Origin: Marinifilum_A sediminis
Lineage (GTDB): Bacteria > Bacteroidota > Bacteroidia > Bacteroidales > Marinifilaceae
Assembly (NCBI GenBank): GCA_947496465.1
Contig: CANMCX010000002.1
Span: 434,001 to 498,000, forward strand
Length of the DNA stretch: 64,000 nucleotides
Direction of reading: 5' to 3'
The position numbers were made by a program, and so were the translations under genes. Shown piece after piece: positions 9,954-18,888 of the stretch. Positions within the stretch are counted from its first letter, which is position 1. Each line of letters opens with the position of its first letter. Below the pieces are notes generated by a model. That model was not told the origin of the DNA. It searched no databases and worked only from the letters and a program-made list of their open reading frames with translations.

Positions 9954-9966
9954 TCAACATTATTAA

Positions 9967-10036
9967 CAAGGGGTGCCTGTAACGGCTGAGATTAGACCCT
10001 ATGAACCTGGGCAGGTAATGCTGCTAAGGGATTGTA
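9967..10036 (+). ncRNA. TPP riboswitch (thi box)
   Basis: The conserved TPP aptamer core is readable in order: GGGGTGCC, CTGAGA (9986-9991), ACCC, ATGAACCTG (10001-10009), GGTAATGC (10014-10021) and the closing AAGGGA. It binds thiamine pyrophosphate and is expected to shut down the genes that follow. The aptamer ends about 37 bases before thiS. I see no clear intrinsic terminator in that gap, so control of translation initiation, or terminator formation that I cannot resolve by eye, are both open. Confidence 0.95.
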
Positions 10037-10072
10037 TGTATCTCCTGTTTCTACTCCTGCAATATTTTTAAT

Positions 10073-10276
10073 ATGAACATTTTTTGCAATGGTAATTCTA
10101 TTACCTTGGATGATAGTGCTACACTTTTTTCACTTTTGTCTGTCACAGAATATGTGAATCAGAAAGGAATTGCAGTAGCTGTAAACAACAATGTAGTAAA
10201 AAAACAGGATTGGAAATCTCATCAACTTCAGGAAAACGACAAAGTTTTAATTGTATCGGCAACCAAAGGAGGATGA
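10073..10276 (+). CDS. thiS: Sulfur carrier protein ThiS
   Basis: Ubiquitin-like sulfur carrier for the thiazole half of thiamine, 67 residues. The C-terminus ends in Gly-Gly (66-67), which ThiF adenylates and which then carries a thiocarboxylate. The LQENDKVLIVSATKGG tail is typical. It is the first gene after the riboswitch, ahead of thiC. Confidence 0.95.
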   Translation: MNIFCNGNSITLDDSATLFSLLSVTEYVNQKGIAVAVNNNVVKKQDWKSHQLQENDKVLIVSATKGG

Positions 10277-10360
10277 TTCTATAACTTGCTCATTCAATAT
10301 TCTTTTGTCGCTTAATTGCTCCTCCTTATTTCTGGAAGTATCAATTAAATTCACAAGAAA

Positions 10361-12163
10361 TTGAAAACAAAAAACATTACACAGGGAGGATTCCCTAACT
10401 CAAAAAAAGTTTACGTAAAAGGAAAAATTCACAATATTGATGTGGCTATGCGAGAAATTGAGCTTGCAGATACCACCGATAAAGATGGAAATATCCTGAA
10501 AAATCTCTCTGTAACCGTTTACGACACATCCGGTCCGTATACCGATGATAAGGTTTTGGTTGATTTGGAAAAAGGATTGCCTAAACTTCGAAAAGAGTGG
10601 ATTCTAGACAGAAATGATGTTGACGAATTAGAAGGTCTATCTTCTGATTACGGTCGCATGCGTCAAGCAGATACTGATTTGGATCATCTTCGATTCGATC
10701 ATGTAAACACCAAGCCATTAAAGGCAAAAAAGGGAAAATACATTTCGCAGTATTACTATGCAAAAAAAGGAATTGTAACGCCAGAAATGGAATATGTTGC
10801 CATTCGTGAGAATCAGCGAATTGATGAATTGAAAGAAAAATTTTCTCAACATAAAGGCTGTCCTATGGGTGCACAAATTCCTTCGACTCATATCACAGCT
10901 GAATTTGTTCGTGACGAAATTGCCAAAGGCAGAGCTATTCTTCCAGCAAATATCAACCATCCCGAAGCGGAACCAATGATAATTGGTCGAAATTTCTTGG
11001 TGAAAATCAATGGGAACATTGGTAACTCCCCTACTACATCGAGTATTGAAGAAGAAGTGGACAAAGCCGTTTGGGCATTTCGTTGGGGTGCAGATACCAT
11101 TATGGATTTATCAACAGGTGAAAACATTCATGAAACCAGAGAGTGGATCGTCAGAAACAGTCCAGTTCCTGTAGGAACAGTACCTTTATATCAGGCATTA
11201 GAAAAGGTAGATGGCAAGGTTGAAGATCTGTCATGGGAAATTTATCGCGATACTTTAATTGAACAATGCGAACAAGGGGTTGATTATTTCACCATTCATG
11301 CCGGTTTGCTTTGGAAACACATTCCTCTTACCGTTCACCGCACAACTGGCATTGTATCACGTGGTGGATCTATCCTTGCCAAATGGATTTTGCAGCATCA
11401 CAAAGAAAACTTTCTATTCACTCATTTCGAAGATATTTGTAAGATTCTTGCCAAGTATGATGTTGCTGTTTCTTTGGGAGATGGATTACGCCCTGGTTGT
11501 TTAGCTGACGCCAACGATAAAGCTCAATTTGGAGAATTAGAAGCATTAGGACATTTAACCAAAATTGCTCGTGAAAACTTTGTACAAGTAATCATTGAAG
11601 GACCGGGTCATGTTCCTATGCACATGGTAAAAGAGAATATGGATGAGCAATTGAAGCATTGTGATGAAGCACCATTCTACACCTTAGGACCTTTGGTAAC
11701 CGATATTGCGCCTGGTTACGATCACATTACCTCAGCAATTGGTGGAGCCATGATTGCCTGGTATGGAACAGCGATGCTTTGCTACGTTACACAAAAAGAG
11801 CATTTAGGATTGCCTAATCGCGATGATGTAAAAGAAGGTGTAATCACCTTTAAATTAGCAGCTCATGCAGCCGACCTTGCAAAAGGATTTCCAGGTGCCC
11901 AATATCGCGATAACGCCATGAGTAAAGCTCGTTTTGAATTCCGTTGGAAAGATCAGTTCTCTTTGGCTTTAGATAGTGAAAAAGCAATGAAATTCCACGA
12001 TGAGACATTACCCGATGAAGGTTATAAATCAACCCATTTCTGCTCCATGTGTGGTGAAAATTTCTGTTCCATGAGAGCTTCAATGGAAATAAGAGATTTA
12101 GCAGAAAAAGCGAAGCAAAAGGCTGAAGAATTTCAAAACAGCGGAAGTGAAATTTATAGCTAA
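10361..12163 (+). CDS. thiC: Phosphomethylpyrimidine synthase ThiC
   Basis: Radical-SAM enzyme that rearranges 5-aminoimidazole ribotide into HMP phosphate, the pyrimidine of thiamine. 600 residues, normal for the family. The C-terminal iron-sulfur motif CxxCxxxxC is at Cys561, Cys564 and Cys569. The ThiC-associated N-terminal domain (FPNSKKVYVKGKIH onwards) is complete. The start is a TTG at 10361; the next in-frame ATG is about 30 residues in and would remove the conserved FPNSKKVY segment, so TTG is preferred. The stop overlaps or abuts the tenI-like gene. Confidence 0.97.
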   Translation: MKTKNITQGGFPNSKKVYVKGKIHNIDVAMREIELADTTDKDGNILKNLSVTVYDTSGPYTDDKVLVDLEKGLPKLRKEWILDRNDVDELEGLSSDYGRMRQADTDLDHLRFDHVNTKPLKAKKGKYISQYYYAKKGIVTPEMEYVAIRENQRIDELKEKFSQHKGCPMGAQIPSTHITAEFVRDEIAKGRAILPANINHPEAEPMIIGRNFLVKINGNIGNSPTTSSIEEEVDKAVWAFRWGADTIMDLSTGENIHETREWIVRNSPVPVGTVPLYQALEKVDGKVEDLSWEIYRDTLIEQCEQGVDYFTIHAGLLWKHIPLTVHRTTGIVSRGGSILAKWILQHHKENFLFTHFEDICKILAKYDVAVSLGDGLRPGCLADANDKAQFGELEALGHLTKIARENFVQVIIEGPGHVPMHMVKENMDEQLKHCDEAPFYTLGPLVTDIAPGYDHITSAIGGAMIAWYGTAMLCYVTQKEHLGLPNRDDVKEGVITFKLAAHAADLAKGFPGAQYRDNAMSKARFEFRWKDQFSLALDSEKAMKFHDETLPDEGYKSTHFCSMCGENFCSMRASMEIRDLAEKAKQKAEEFQNSGSEIYS

Positions 12164-12170
12164 AACTATA

Positions 12171-12785
12171 ATGGAATTCATCCTTATATCTTATCCTGAG
12201 TTTTTTAAAGGGGAAACAACTATTGTTTCCTCTTTACTAGAACAATTTGAATTTACCTTTCATCTGCGAAAACCAAATGCAACAACCATTGAATATACTC
12301 AATTCCTGGAGGCAATACCTTATCATTTTCATAACAGAATAATAATTCACAATCAGGTAGTGATTAATAAACAATTCGAATTAAAAGGAATTCACTTTTC
12401 TTCAAACAATAGGAGTTATGCATCCAAAATATCTCCAACTATCAGGAAAGGAACTTCTTGTCATTCACTTCAGGAGATAAAAGACCTTGATGGAAAATTT
12501 GACTATGCGTATTTAAGTCCCATATTTCCCAGCATATCAAAAAAAGGATATACGGGAAATTTGGATTTGAAGGAACTTAAGAAGTACCTCAGGAAAGATA
12601 GAAAGATCAAAGTTTTTGCATTAGGCGGAATAGAAACTAACAAATTGAAAAAACTAAAAACTATCGAATTTGATGGGATAGCCATTTTAGGAACAATTTG
12701 GAATGAAATTCCACACAACAATTATCAAGAAATTGAGAAGAATTTTAAATACATCTACCTGCAATTTTTAGAAGTTTACCAATGA
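12171..12785 (+). CDS. TenI/ThiE-like protein (probable thiazole tautomerase)
   Basis: A 204-residue TIM-barrel paralogue of ThiE. The start chosen is ATG 12171, 7 bases after the thiC stop, because MEFILISYPEFF resembles the N-termini of relatives; an upstream ATG at 12147 would overlap thiC by 17 bases. The segment GTSCHSLQEI carries a His (98) at the position of the catalytic His in TenI (SVHS motif), whereas the phosphate and pyrophosphate motifs of ThiE are poorly kept. It is therefore more likely to aromatise the thiazole tautomer than to couple the two halves. It overlaps thiE by 4 bases (ATGA). Confidence 0.75.
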   Translation: MEFILISYPEFFKGETTIVSSLLEQFEFTFHLRKPNATTIEYTQFLEAIPYHFHNRIIIHNQVVINKQFELKGIHFSSNNRSYASKISPTIRKGTSCHSLQEIKDLDGKFDYAYLSPIFPSISKKGYTGNLDLKELKKYLRKDRKIKVFALGGIETNKLKKLKTIEFDGIAILGTIWNEIPHNNYQEIEKNFKYIYLQFLEVYQ

Positions 12786-13390
12786 GAAAAAACATACCCA
12801 AAATACAATACATAACCCAAGATTCTGCTCGTTTCTCTCATTCGGAACAAGCCCGATTGATGTTTGAAAAAGGAATTGAGTGTGTACAAATCAGAATGAA
12901 AAACTCCACCGAGGAAGAAATTTTAACTCAAGCCAAGCAAGCACTACAATCTGCAAAAAAATATGGTAAAACTCTTATTATTAACGATTCAATAGAAATT
13001 GCTAAAGAAATTGGTGCACATGGCGTGCATTTGGGATTATCAGATACTCCAATAAATGAAGCCAGAGATTTTTTAGGTGATGAATTTATAATTGGTGGAA
13101 CTACCAATACAATAGAAGATATTCAATTGCAGCAATCACGAGGAGCAAATTATGTAGGACTTGGACCTTTTAAACATACTACTACTAAGAAAAATATTAG
13201 TCCGATTATTGGTCTAAATGGCTATAAGGAAATTCTATTTCAAATGAAAAATCTAAAGCTTGATATTCCAATAATTGCTGTCGGAGGCATCCAATTAAAC
13301 GATATTGAAACTCTTACTCAAACAGGATTATATGGAGTAGCGCTATCTGGAGCATTATTACAAACACTAAACAACCATAATACCGATTAG
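12782..13390 (+). CDS. thiE: Thiamine-phosphate synthase ThiE
   Basis: Joins HMP pyrophosphate to thiazole phosphate to give thiamine phosphate. 202 residues, normal length. ThiE motifs are present: VQIRMKN near 36-42, LIINDSIEIAKEIGAHGVHLG (pyrimidine and Mg2+ site), IGGTTNT near 103, GLGPFKHTTTKKN (pyrophosphate loop) and AVGGI in the phosphate-binding strand. The start overlaps the stop of the preceding tenI-like gene, suggesting translational coupling. Of the two ThiE-type proteins in the operon this one has the full active site. Confidence 0.93.
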   Translation: MRKNIPKIQYITQDSARFSHSEQARLMFEKGIECVQIRMKNSTEEEILTQAKQALQSAKKYGKTLIINDSIEIAKEIGAHGVHLGLSDTPINEARDFLGDEFIIGGTTNTIEDIQLQQSRGANYVGLGPFKHTTTKKNISPIIGLNGYKEILFQMKNLKLDIPIIAVGGIQLNDIETLTQTGLYGVALSGALLQTLNNHNTD

Positions 13391-13486
13391 TATTTGATTA
13401 ATACATTAATTGCACAAGTTTATTAATGCATGTCAAATATCGATCGGCATTATACCTAAATTATTTAATAAGTAAAACGGTATAAA

Positions 13487-14263
13487 ATGCAAGAATTAAA
13501 AATAGGAGATAAAATATTTACATCTCGTTTATTTACAGGAACAGGAAAATTCAGTTCTAACGAGATAATGAGAAATGCCATAATAGAATCAGGATCCGAA
13601 CTGGTTACCATGGCATTAAAACGTGTTGACATTCAAGATGAAAATGACAACATGTTACAACACTTGAATATTCCTGGCGTTAATCTATTACCAAATACAT
13701 CTGGAGTTCGTAATGCTCAGGAAGCCATCTTTGCAGCACAATTGGCAAGAGAAGCTCTCGAAACCAACTGGCTAAAACTAGAAATTCATCCTGACCCAAA
13801 ATACTTATTACCTGACGGAGAAGAAACTCTAAAAGCAGCAGAAGAATTGGTAAAACTTGGATTTCATGTTTTGCCATACATCCAAGCCGATCCGGTCCTT
13901 TGTAAGAAATTAGAAGATGTTGGAACTGCAGCTGTTATGCCTTTAGGCTCACCAATTGGTTCAAATAGTGGGTTGCAAACCATCGATTTCTTAAAAATCA
14001 TTATTGAGCAAAGCAATATTCCTGTGGTAGTTGATGCTGGTATTGGAGCACCATCTCATGCAGCCGCTGCTATGGAAATTGGTGCCGATGCTGTTTTGGT
14101 AAATACAGCAATTGCAGTTTCGCCAAATCCTATTGAAATGGCAAAAGCATTTAAAATGGCAGTTGAAGCCGGACGCATGGCTTTCGAAGCAAGGTTGGCA
14201 GAAAAATCAATAGAAGCCAATGCGAGTAGTCCGTTAACATCATTTTTAGAAGATTTAGATTAA
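13487..14263 (+). CDS. thiG: Thiazole synthase ThiG
   Basis: Forms the thiazole ring from deoxyxylulose phosphate, dehydroglycine and ThiS thiocarboxylate. 258 residues. The Schiff-base lysine is Lys97 in NWLKLEI, and the phosphate-binding glycines are in VDAGIGAPSHAA and GADAVLVNTAIA. It is separated from thiE by 96 bases, the largest gap in the operon apart from thiS-thiC, and forms a pair with thiH 18 bases downstream, its usual partner. Confidence 0.97.
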   Translation: MQELKIGDKIFTSRLFTGTGKFSSNEIMRNAIIESGSELVTMALKRVDIQDENDNMLQHLNIPGVNLLPNTSGVRNAQEAIFAAQLAREALETNWLKLEIHPDPKYLLPDGEETLKAAEELVKLGFHVLPYIQADPVLCKKLEDVGTAAVMPLGSPIGSNSGLQTIDFLKIIIEQSNIPVVVDAGIGAPSHAAAAMEIGADAVLVNTAIAVSPNPIEMAKAFKMAVEAGRMAFEARLAEKSIEANASSPLTSFLEDLD

Positions 14264-14281
14264 ACCATTCAACAACAACCA

Positions 14282-15394
14282 ATGAGTTTCTACGACGAAA
14301 TACAAAAATACGATTGGCAAGAAATCAAAAATCAAATCTATAATAAAACTGAAGTTGATGTTGAAAGAGCATTAAACAAAGAAAGAATAGATTTGAATGA
14401 TTTTCAAGCTCTTATTTCTCCTGCAGCAAGTGCATATCTGGAGCAAATTGCACAAAAAAGTATGGAATTGACCCAAAAGCGGTTTGGCAAATGCATACAA
14501 ATGTATATTCCTTTATATATTTCCAATTCTTGCACCAATACTTGTATTTATTGCGGTTTCAATCATAAAAATAAATTTGACAGAAAAATTCTTAACCAAA
14601 AAGAAATTAAACAAGAAGCAAAAGCGATAAAGCAGCTTGGATTTGAGCATGTTCTTTTGGTAAGTGGTGAAGATCAATTGAACTGTGGCGCTAATTACAT
14701 TTCAGAAATGATGGAAGCTATTAGAGATGACTTTGCTTTAATTTCATTGGAAGCACAACCCTTAAAAACTGAAGAATACGAAACTCTTTCAAAAAAAGGA
14801 TTGAATACGGTTTACATCTATCAGGAAACTTACAACGAAAACAATTACAAAAAATATCATCCATCGGGTAAAAAATCAAACTACCAATATCGATTAGAAA
14901 CTCCGGACAGATTAGGTAAAGCTGGTGTTCATAAAATTGGATTGGGTTGTTTATTAGGATTGGAAGATTGGCGTGTCGATACCTTTTTTACGGCTGTACA
15001 TTTACAATATCTTGAAAAAAAGTACTGGAAAAGTAAATATTCAATCTCCTTCCCTCGATTGCGTCCGCATACTGGCGGATTCCAACCAAATTTTGAAGCA
15101 TCACAAAAAGACCTGCTTCAATTGATTGGAGCGTACAGATTGTTCAATCATCATATTGAAATCTCACTTTCCACCAGAGAAAGCGAAAAATTCCGGGATA
15201 ATGCCATGAAATTGGGAACTACTTCATTTAGTGCAGGTTCTAAAACCAACCCTGGTGGATATTCCAAAACTGATAAATCACTGGAACAATTCTCAATAAA
15301 TGATGAAAGATCTCCTAAAGAAATTGCTGCAATGATACAAAATAACGAATATGAAGTAGTCTGGAAAGATTGGGATAATTTCATGCAATTGTAA
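14282..15394 (+). CDS. thiH: 2-iminoacetate synthase ThiH
   Basis: Radical-SAM tyrosine lyase that cleaves tyrosine to dehydroglycine and p-cresol, supplying ThiG in anaerobes and facultative organisms. 370 residues. The CxxxCxxC cluster motif is Cys84, Cys88, Cys91 (CTNTCIYC). The BATS-type C-terminal region with RPHTGGF and LSTRES is present. Use of ThiH rather than the oxygen-dependent glycine oxidase ThiO fits a low-oxygen lifestyle. thiF follows after 5 bases. Confidence 0.97.
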   Translation: MSFYDEIQKYDWQEIKNQIYNKTEVDVERALNKERIDLNDFQALISPAASAYLEQIAQKSMELTQKRFGKCIQMYIPLYISNSCTNTCIYCGFNHKNKFDRKILNQKEIKQEAKAIKQLGFEHVLLVSGEDQLNCGANYISEMMEAIRDDFALISLEAQPLKTEEYETLSKKGLNTVYIYQETYNENNYKKYHPSGKKSNYQYRLETPDRLGKAGVHKIGLGCLLGLEDWRVDTFFTAVHLQYLEKKYWKSKYSISFPRLRPHTGGFQPNFEASQKDLLQLIGAYRLFNHHIEISLSTRESEKFRDNAMKLGTTSFSAGSKTNPGGYSKTDKSLEQFSINDERSPKEIAAMIQNNEYEVVWKDWDNFMQL

Positions 15395-15399
15395 ATACA

Positions 15400-16101
15400 A
15401 TGAACAATACACAAAAAGAACGATACAACAGACATATTTTGCTATCTGAAATTGGTGAGAAAGGACAGAAAAAACTACTAAATGCAAAAGTTCTGGTGGT
15501 TGGTGCTGGCGGCTTAGGAGCTCCGGTCTTGCAATATCTCGTTGCTGCAGGAATAGGTAATATTGGTATTGTTGATAGTGATGTTGTAAGCCTTTCGAAT
15601 TTGCAAAGACAAATTTTATACAAGGAAAATGAAATTGATTTATCAAAAGTGGAGTGTGCAAAAACAATTCTTAATCAGCTAAATTCTGATGTTAATATTG
15701 ATATTTTTCCCTACATGCTTGATGAAACTAATGCTGAAAATCTGATCTCTCAATTTGATATTATTGTTGGTGCAACTGATAACTTTGTATCTCGAAAATG
15801 TATTGATACCATTACAAAAAAACAAAAGAAAGCATTCGTGAACGGCTCTATTGGCGAGTTCGAAGGGCAAGTTTCCGTTTTCAATTACAACAATGCTCCC
15901 TCCTATTTCGATTTGTTTACCGACTCACCTGATGAATCAAGTCTTCCAATAGGAGTTTTGGGCGTACTACCTGGAATTATTGGAAGTATGCAAGCTTGCG
16001 AAGCAATCAAAATTGTATTAGGAATAGGAGAAATACTATCGGGTAAACTTTTAGTGTATGATGCATTGACATGCAATTCCCAAATTATCAATTTCGAATA
16101 A
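15400..16101 (+). CDS. thiF: ThiF/MoeB-type adenylyltransferase
   Basis: E1-like enzyme that adenylates the C-terminus of ThiS. 233 residues. The nucleotide motif GAGGLG is at 35-40, followed by VDSDVVSLSNLQRQILY, the ATP-binding and adenylation segment of the family. The CxxC zinc pairs common in MoeB/ThiF are not visible, and the protein ends shortly after the core, without a rhodanese domain. Position in the thi operon argues for ThiF rather than MoeB. Last gene before a strong terminator. Confidence 0.9.
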   Translation: MNNTQKERYNRHILLSEIGEKGQKKLLNAKVLVVGAGGLGAPVLQYLVAAGIGNIGIVDSDVVSLSNLQRQILYKENEIDLSKVECAKTILNQLNSDVNIDIFPYMLDETNAENLISQFDIIVGATDNFVSRKCIDTITKKQKKAFVNGSIGEFEGQVSVFNYNNAPSYFDLFTDSPDESSLPIGVLGVLPGIIGSMQACEAIKIVLGIGEILSGKLLVYDALTCNSQIINFE

Positions 16102-16110
16102 AACCCAATT

Positions 16111-16146
16111 GAAAAGCCATTAATGTAATAATCAATGGCTTTTTAT
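16111..16146 (+). terminator. Terminator of the thiamine operon
   Basis: AAAAGCCATT pairs with AATGGCTTTT around a 10-base loop, followed by T-rich sequence. It lies between convergent genes (thiF and a cupin gene) and should serve both. Confidence 0.85.
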
Positions 16147-16148
16147 TC

Positions 16149-16502
16149 TTAAAGGAAACTTTCTCCTGGTCTCTTCTTTTCTTCAGGATGCTTCACTTCA
16201 ATTACTTTGTTTAAAACGGTATAGAATTCCACTCTAAAAACCACAGGTCCTGTAATTACAACATGATGATATCTTTCAGGAAAAATAACTATTGGATGGT
16301 TGGAATCTGCATCCAAAGCTGGTCCTTCCTCATCTTCCCAAACATATTGGCAATGTCCTTTCTCAACAACAAGCAATCCGATTTTTCCTTTTGGCGCCAA
16401 ATGAGATTTTAAAATAGCCGGTTTTACTGTTTCTTCAGTCATACTTGGCGTACTACCAACTTTTATCGCACCATCAGGTAATTTTTCATTTTGGTAATTC
16501 AT
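16149..16502 (-). CDS. DUF1971-type cupin protein
   Basis: Small single-domain cupin of 117 residues from the preferred start ATG at 16502 (MNYQNEKLPDGAIKVGSTP); the ORF can be extended 11 residues upstream, but that extension is basic and unlike relatives. Features: TPSMTEETVKPAILKSHLAPKG, GLLVVEKGHCQYVW and HPIVIFPERYHHV match the DUF1971 family, relatives of which are annotated as tellurite- or nitrite/NO-stress-related (TehB C-terminal or YeaR-like). The function here is unknown. Convergent with the thi operon. Confidence 0.75.
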   Translation of the reverse strand: MNYQNEKLPDGAIKVGSTPSMTEETVKPAILKSHLAPKGKIGLLVVEKGHCQYVWEDEEGPALDADSNHPIVIFPERYHHVVITGPVVFRVEFYTVLNKVIEVKHPEEKKRPGESFL

Positions 16503-16688
16503 ATTTTTATTTATTCTTAATCTAAATAGCTTCAAATATAATTATTTTAATCAAATAATCTTTTCAATTTCAGATTAATTCAAGCCAAGTTTATTTAAAC
16601 AAATTCAACACAACAAGTAGCTATAAACTGCGTATACATTGGGACTAAACCATTTTATAATTCGTTAGTTATCATAGCAATATTTCTT

Positions 16689-18806
16689 ATGAGAAAATTA
16701 TTCCTTTACATTCTAATTTCATTTATCTCATTTACAGCAGTCTCACAAAATAAAGTTGATAGTCTTAAGAATCTTCTTGACTCATCTGAGGATAAAGAGA
16801 AAGCATACATATATTACCAGCTTTCTCGTGAGTTGTATTACAAGGACGTGCTTCAAGTAAGATATTATTCATTAAAAGCAGATTCAATTGCCACCATATT
16901 CGATATAGATAGCACAAGAGTAAATGCATTGAACAATCTCACCTATGCTTCTTTACAAACCGGAAAGGTAAATGATGCCATCGCGTATAATCAAACAGCA
17001 ATGGATATTGCTGAGCAAAAGAATTTAAAGAAAGAAAAAATAAAAACTATTTTCTTCAAAGGATACTATTTATATGCAACCGGGCAACCTGATAGTTCAC
17101 TGGTACATCTGAATAGGGCTTTTAAATTGGCTACAGAATCAAAGGAGAGCAAAATTAAAATGCAATGCCTAAACACAATGGCTGCCAACTATTTGAATCA
17201 AGGAAAATACGATAAAGCTCTTTCCAATTTCACACAAGCCTATTCAATTGCAGATAGCATGCAATTGAAAAAAATGCTTCCAAATTTGTCACTAAATATA
17301 GGCACCACCTTACTTTATAATGAAGATTTGGAACAAGCAATTGGATATTTTGAGAGAGTAATTGAAATGTCGGATACTACGGATGTTAATTTGGCTTATG
17401 CCTCAGCTCTAAACAATTTGGGGGCATGCTACAGTAGAAAAGCAGATCATGAAAAGGCATTAGTATATTTCGAAAAAGCACTACCTGCATATCAAAAATT
17501 AAACAATCAATTCCAAATTGCACAATTGTATGCAAACTTAGGACAGTCTAATTACATTCTTGGAAGAATAGAAGCTGCCCGACCATACTTGAAAAAGGCA
17601 ATTTCACTTAATCGTGCTAGTAAATCGAGTAATCAGTTAATCATTAATCTTATTATACTAGGGAAATTGCAACTGCAAGAGAATGAATTTCTTCAGGCAA
17701 AATATTCCCTATTCGAGGCTCAAGAATTAGTAAACAAATACAATATCAATTACAATAAAGTTGATTTGTATAAGGCAATAAGTCTCTATTTCGAGAATAC
17801 CGGACAATTTAATGAAGCCCTTAATTACAAGCAGAAAGAACTCAATTTTAAGGATAGTATTTTTAATGTAGATCACCAGCAACAAATTGCAGAATTGGAA
17901 ACAAAATTTCAATCTAAGCAAAAGGAAAAGGATAATCAAATACTTCGGAAAGACCTAAGTATAGAGAAAATGAAAGTACAGGAACAAACCACTATTCGAA
18001 ATTTTCTAATCGCATTAAGTATACTCATTATTATATTGGGAAGTATTCTTTTAAACCGAGCACGCATAAAAAGACAAGCTCACAAAATAATTGAAAAACA
18101 AAAGCTAGAACTTGAGATTGCAAATGCAACTAAGGATAAATTCTTTTCCATTATTGCTCATGATCTACGATCTCCGTTTAGTACTATTATTGGCTTTAGC
18201 GATTTTTTAAATGAAGAATATGACGATTTAAGCAACGAAGAAAGAAAAGCTCAAATTCTGGATATTAAGAAAGCTTCGCACAGAACATACAATTTGCTGG
18301 AAAATTTACTAACGTGGTCGAAAGTTCAGCAAGGAGGAGTAAAAATAAATCCTGAACCCATACAGCTTAATGCACTGTTAAAAAGATCTGTCAATAACTT
18401 CCAGTCTAGCGCAAAATTGAAAAATATTGATTTATCCTTTGAATCAGATCAATTAATTAATGTAATAACAGATCAGTTCTCTTTTGAATTGGTTATCGGT
18501 AATCTAATAAACAATGCGATCAAATTTACACCTGCTGGTGGATCTATTAATATTAAAGCTTTAGTAAAAAACAATAAGGCAATTGTTAAAGTTAAAGATA
18601 CCGGTGTTGGTTTGTCACAAACAGCAGCTCAGAAAATTTTTAATATTAATGAGTCGTATACCACAAAAGGAACAAACGATGAAAAAGGTTCTGGTTTAGG
18701 ACTGATACTTTGCAAAGAATTTGTAGAAATGAATAATGGAGAGATTTGGTTTTGCAATGAGTATGATAAAGGTGCTTGTTTTGCTTTCTCACAGCCTTTA
18801 GCTTAA
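16689..18806 (+). CDS. TPR-containing sensor histidine kinase
   Basis: 705 residues. Signal peptide (1-19), periplasmic tetratricopeptide repeats (about 25-390; ALNNLGACYSRKADHEKALVYFEKAL is one repeat, longer units omitted), coiled coil, one membrane segment (about 436-455), HisKA with the phospho-acceptor His491 in IIAHDLRSPFST, and a HATPase domain with NLINNAIKFT, DTGVGLS and GSGLGLILC. No receiver domain is fused and no response regulator gene is adjacent, so it is an orphan kinase in this window. The signal is unknown; periplasmic TPRs suggest sensing through a protein partner. Confidence 0.93.
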   Translation: MRKLFLYILISFISFTAVSQNKVDSLKNLLDSSEDKEKAYIYYQLSRELYYKDVLQVRYYSLKADSIATIFDIDSTRVNALNNLTYASLQTGKVNDAIAYNQTAMDIAEQKNLKKEKIKTIFFKGYYLYATGQPDSSLVHLNRAFKLATESKESKIKMQCLNTMAANYLNQGKYDKALSNFTQAYSIADSMQLKKMLPNLSLNIGTTLLYNEDLEQAIGYFERVIEMSDTTDVNLAYASALNNLGACYSRKADHEKALVYFEKALPAYQKLNNQFQIAQLYANLGQSNYILGRIEAARPYLKKAISLNRASKSSNQLIINLIILGKLQLQENEFLQAKYSLFEAQELVNKYNINYNKVDLYKAISLYFENTGQFNEALNYKQKELNFKDSIFNVDHQQQIAELETKFQSKQKEKDNQILRKDLSIEKMKVQEQTTIRNFLIALSILIIILGSILLNRARIKRQAHKIIEKQKLELEIANATKDKFFSIIAHDLRSPFSTIIGFSDFLNEEYDDLSNEERKAQILDIKKASHRTYNLLENLLTWSKVQQGGVKINPEPIQLNALLKRSVNNFQSSAKLKNIDLSFESDQLINVITDQFSFELVIGNLINNAIKFTPAGGSINIKALVKNNKAIVKVKDTGVGLSQTAAQKIFNINESYTTKGTNDEKGSGLGLILCKEFVEMNNGEIWFCNEYDKGACFAFSQPLA

Positions 18807-18841
18807 AATTCCTTCTATCGTATTAAATTATAAAAAGCATA

Positions 18842-18888
18842 TAAAAAAAAACAGAGGCAATTCACAATGAATTGCCTCTGTTTTTTTA
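18842..18888. terminator. Bidirectional terminator
   Basis: ACAGAGGCAATTCA pairs with TGAATTGCCTCTGT around a 3-4 base loop, flanked by A8 and T7 runs. It separates the histidine-kinase gene from the convergent metallopeptidase gene. Confidence 0.9.

Noticed and set aside
10581..11127. Minus-strand open frames within thiC
   Set aside because: They lie inside a clearly coding gene with intact motifs; they are by-products of its codon use.
16503..16535. N-terminal extension of the cupin protein
   Set aside because: The extra 11 residues are basic and unlike the family, and ATG 16502 begins the conserved part.
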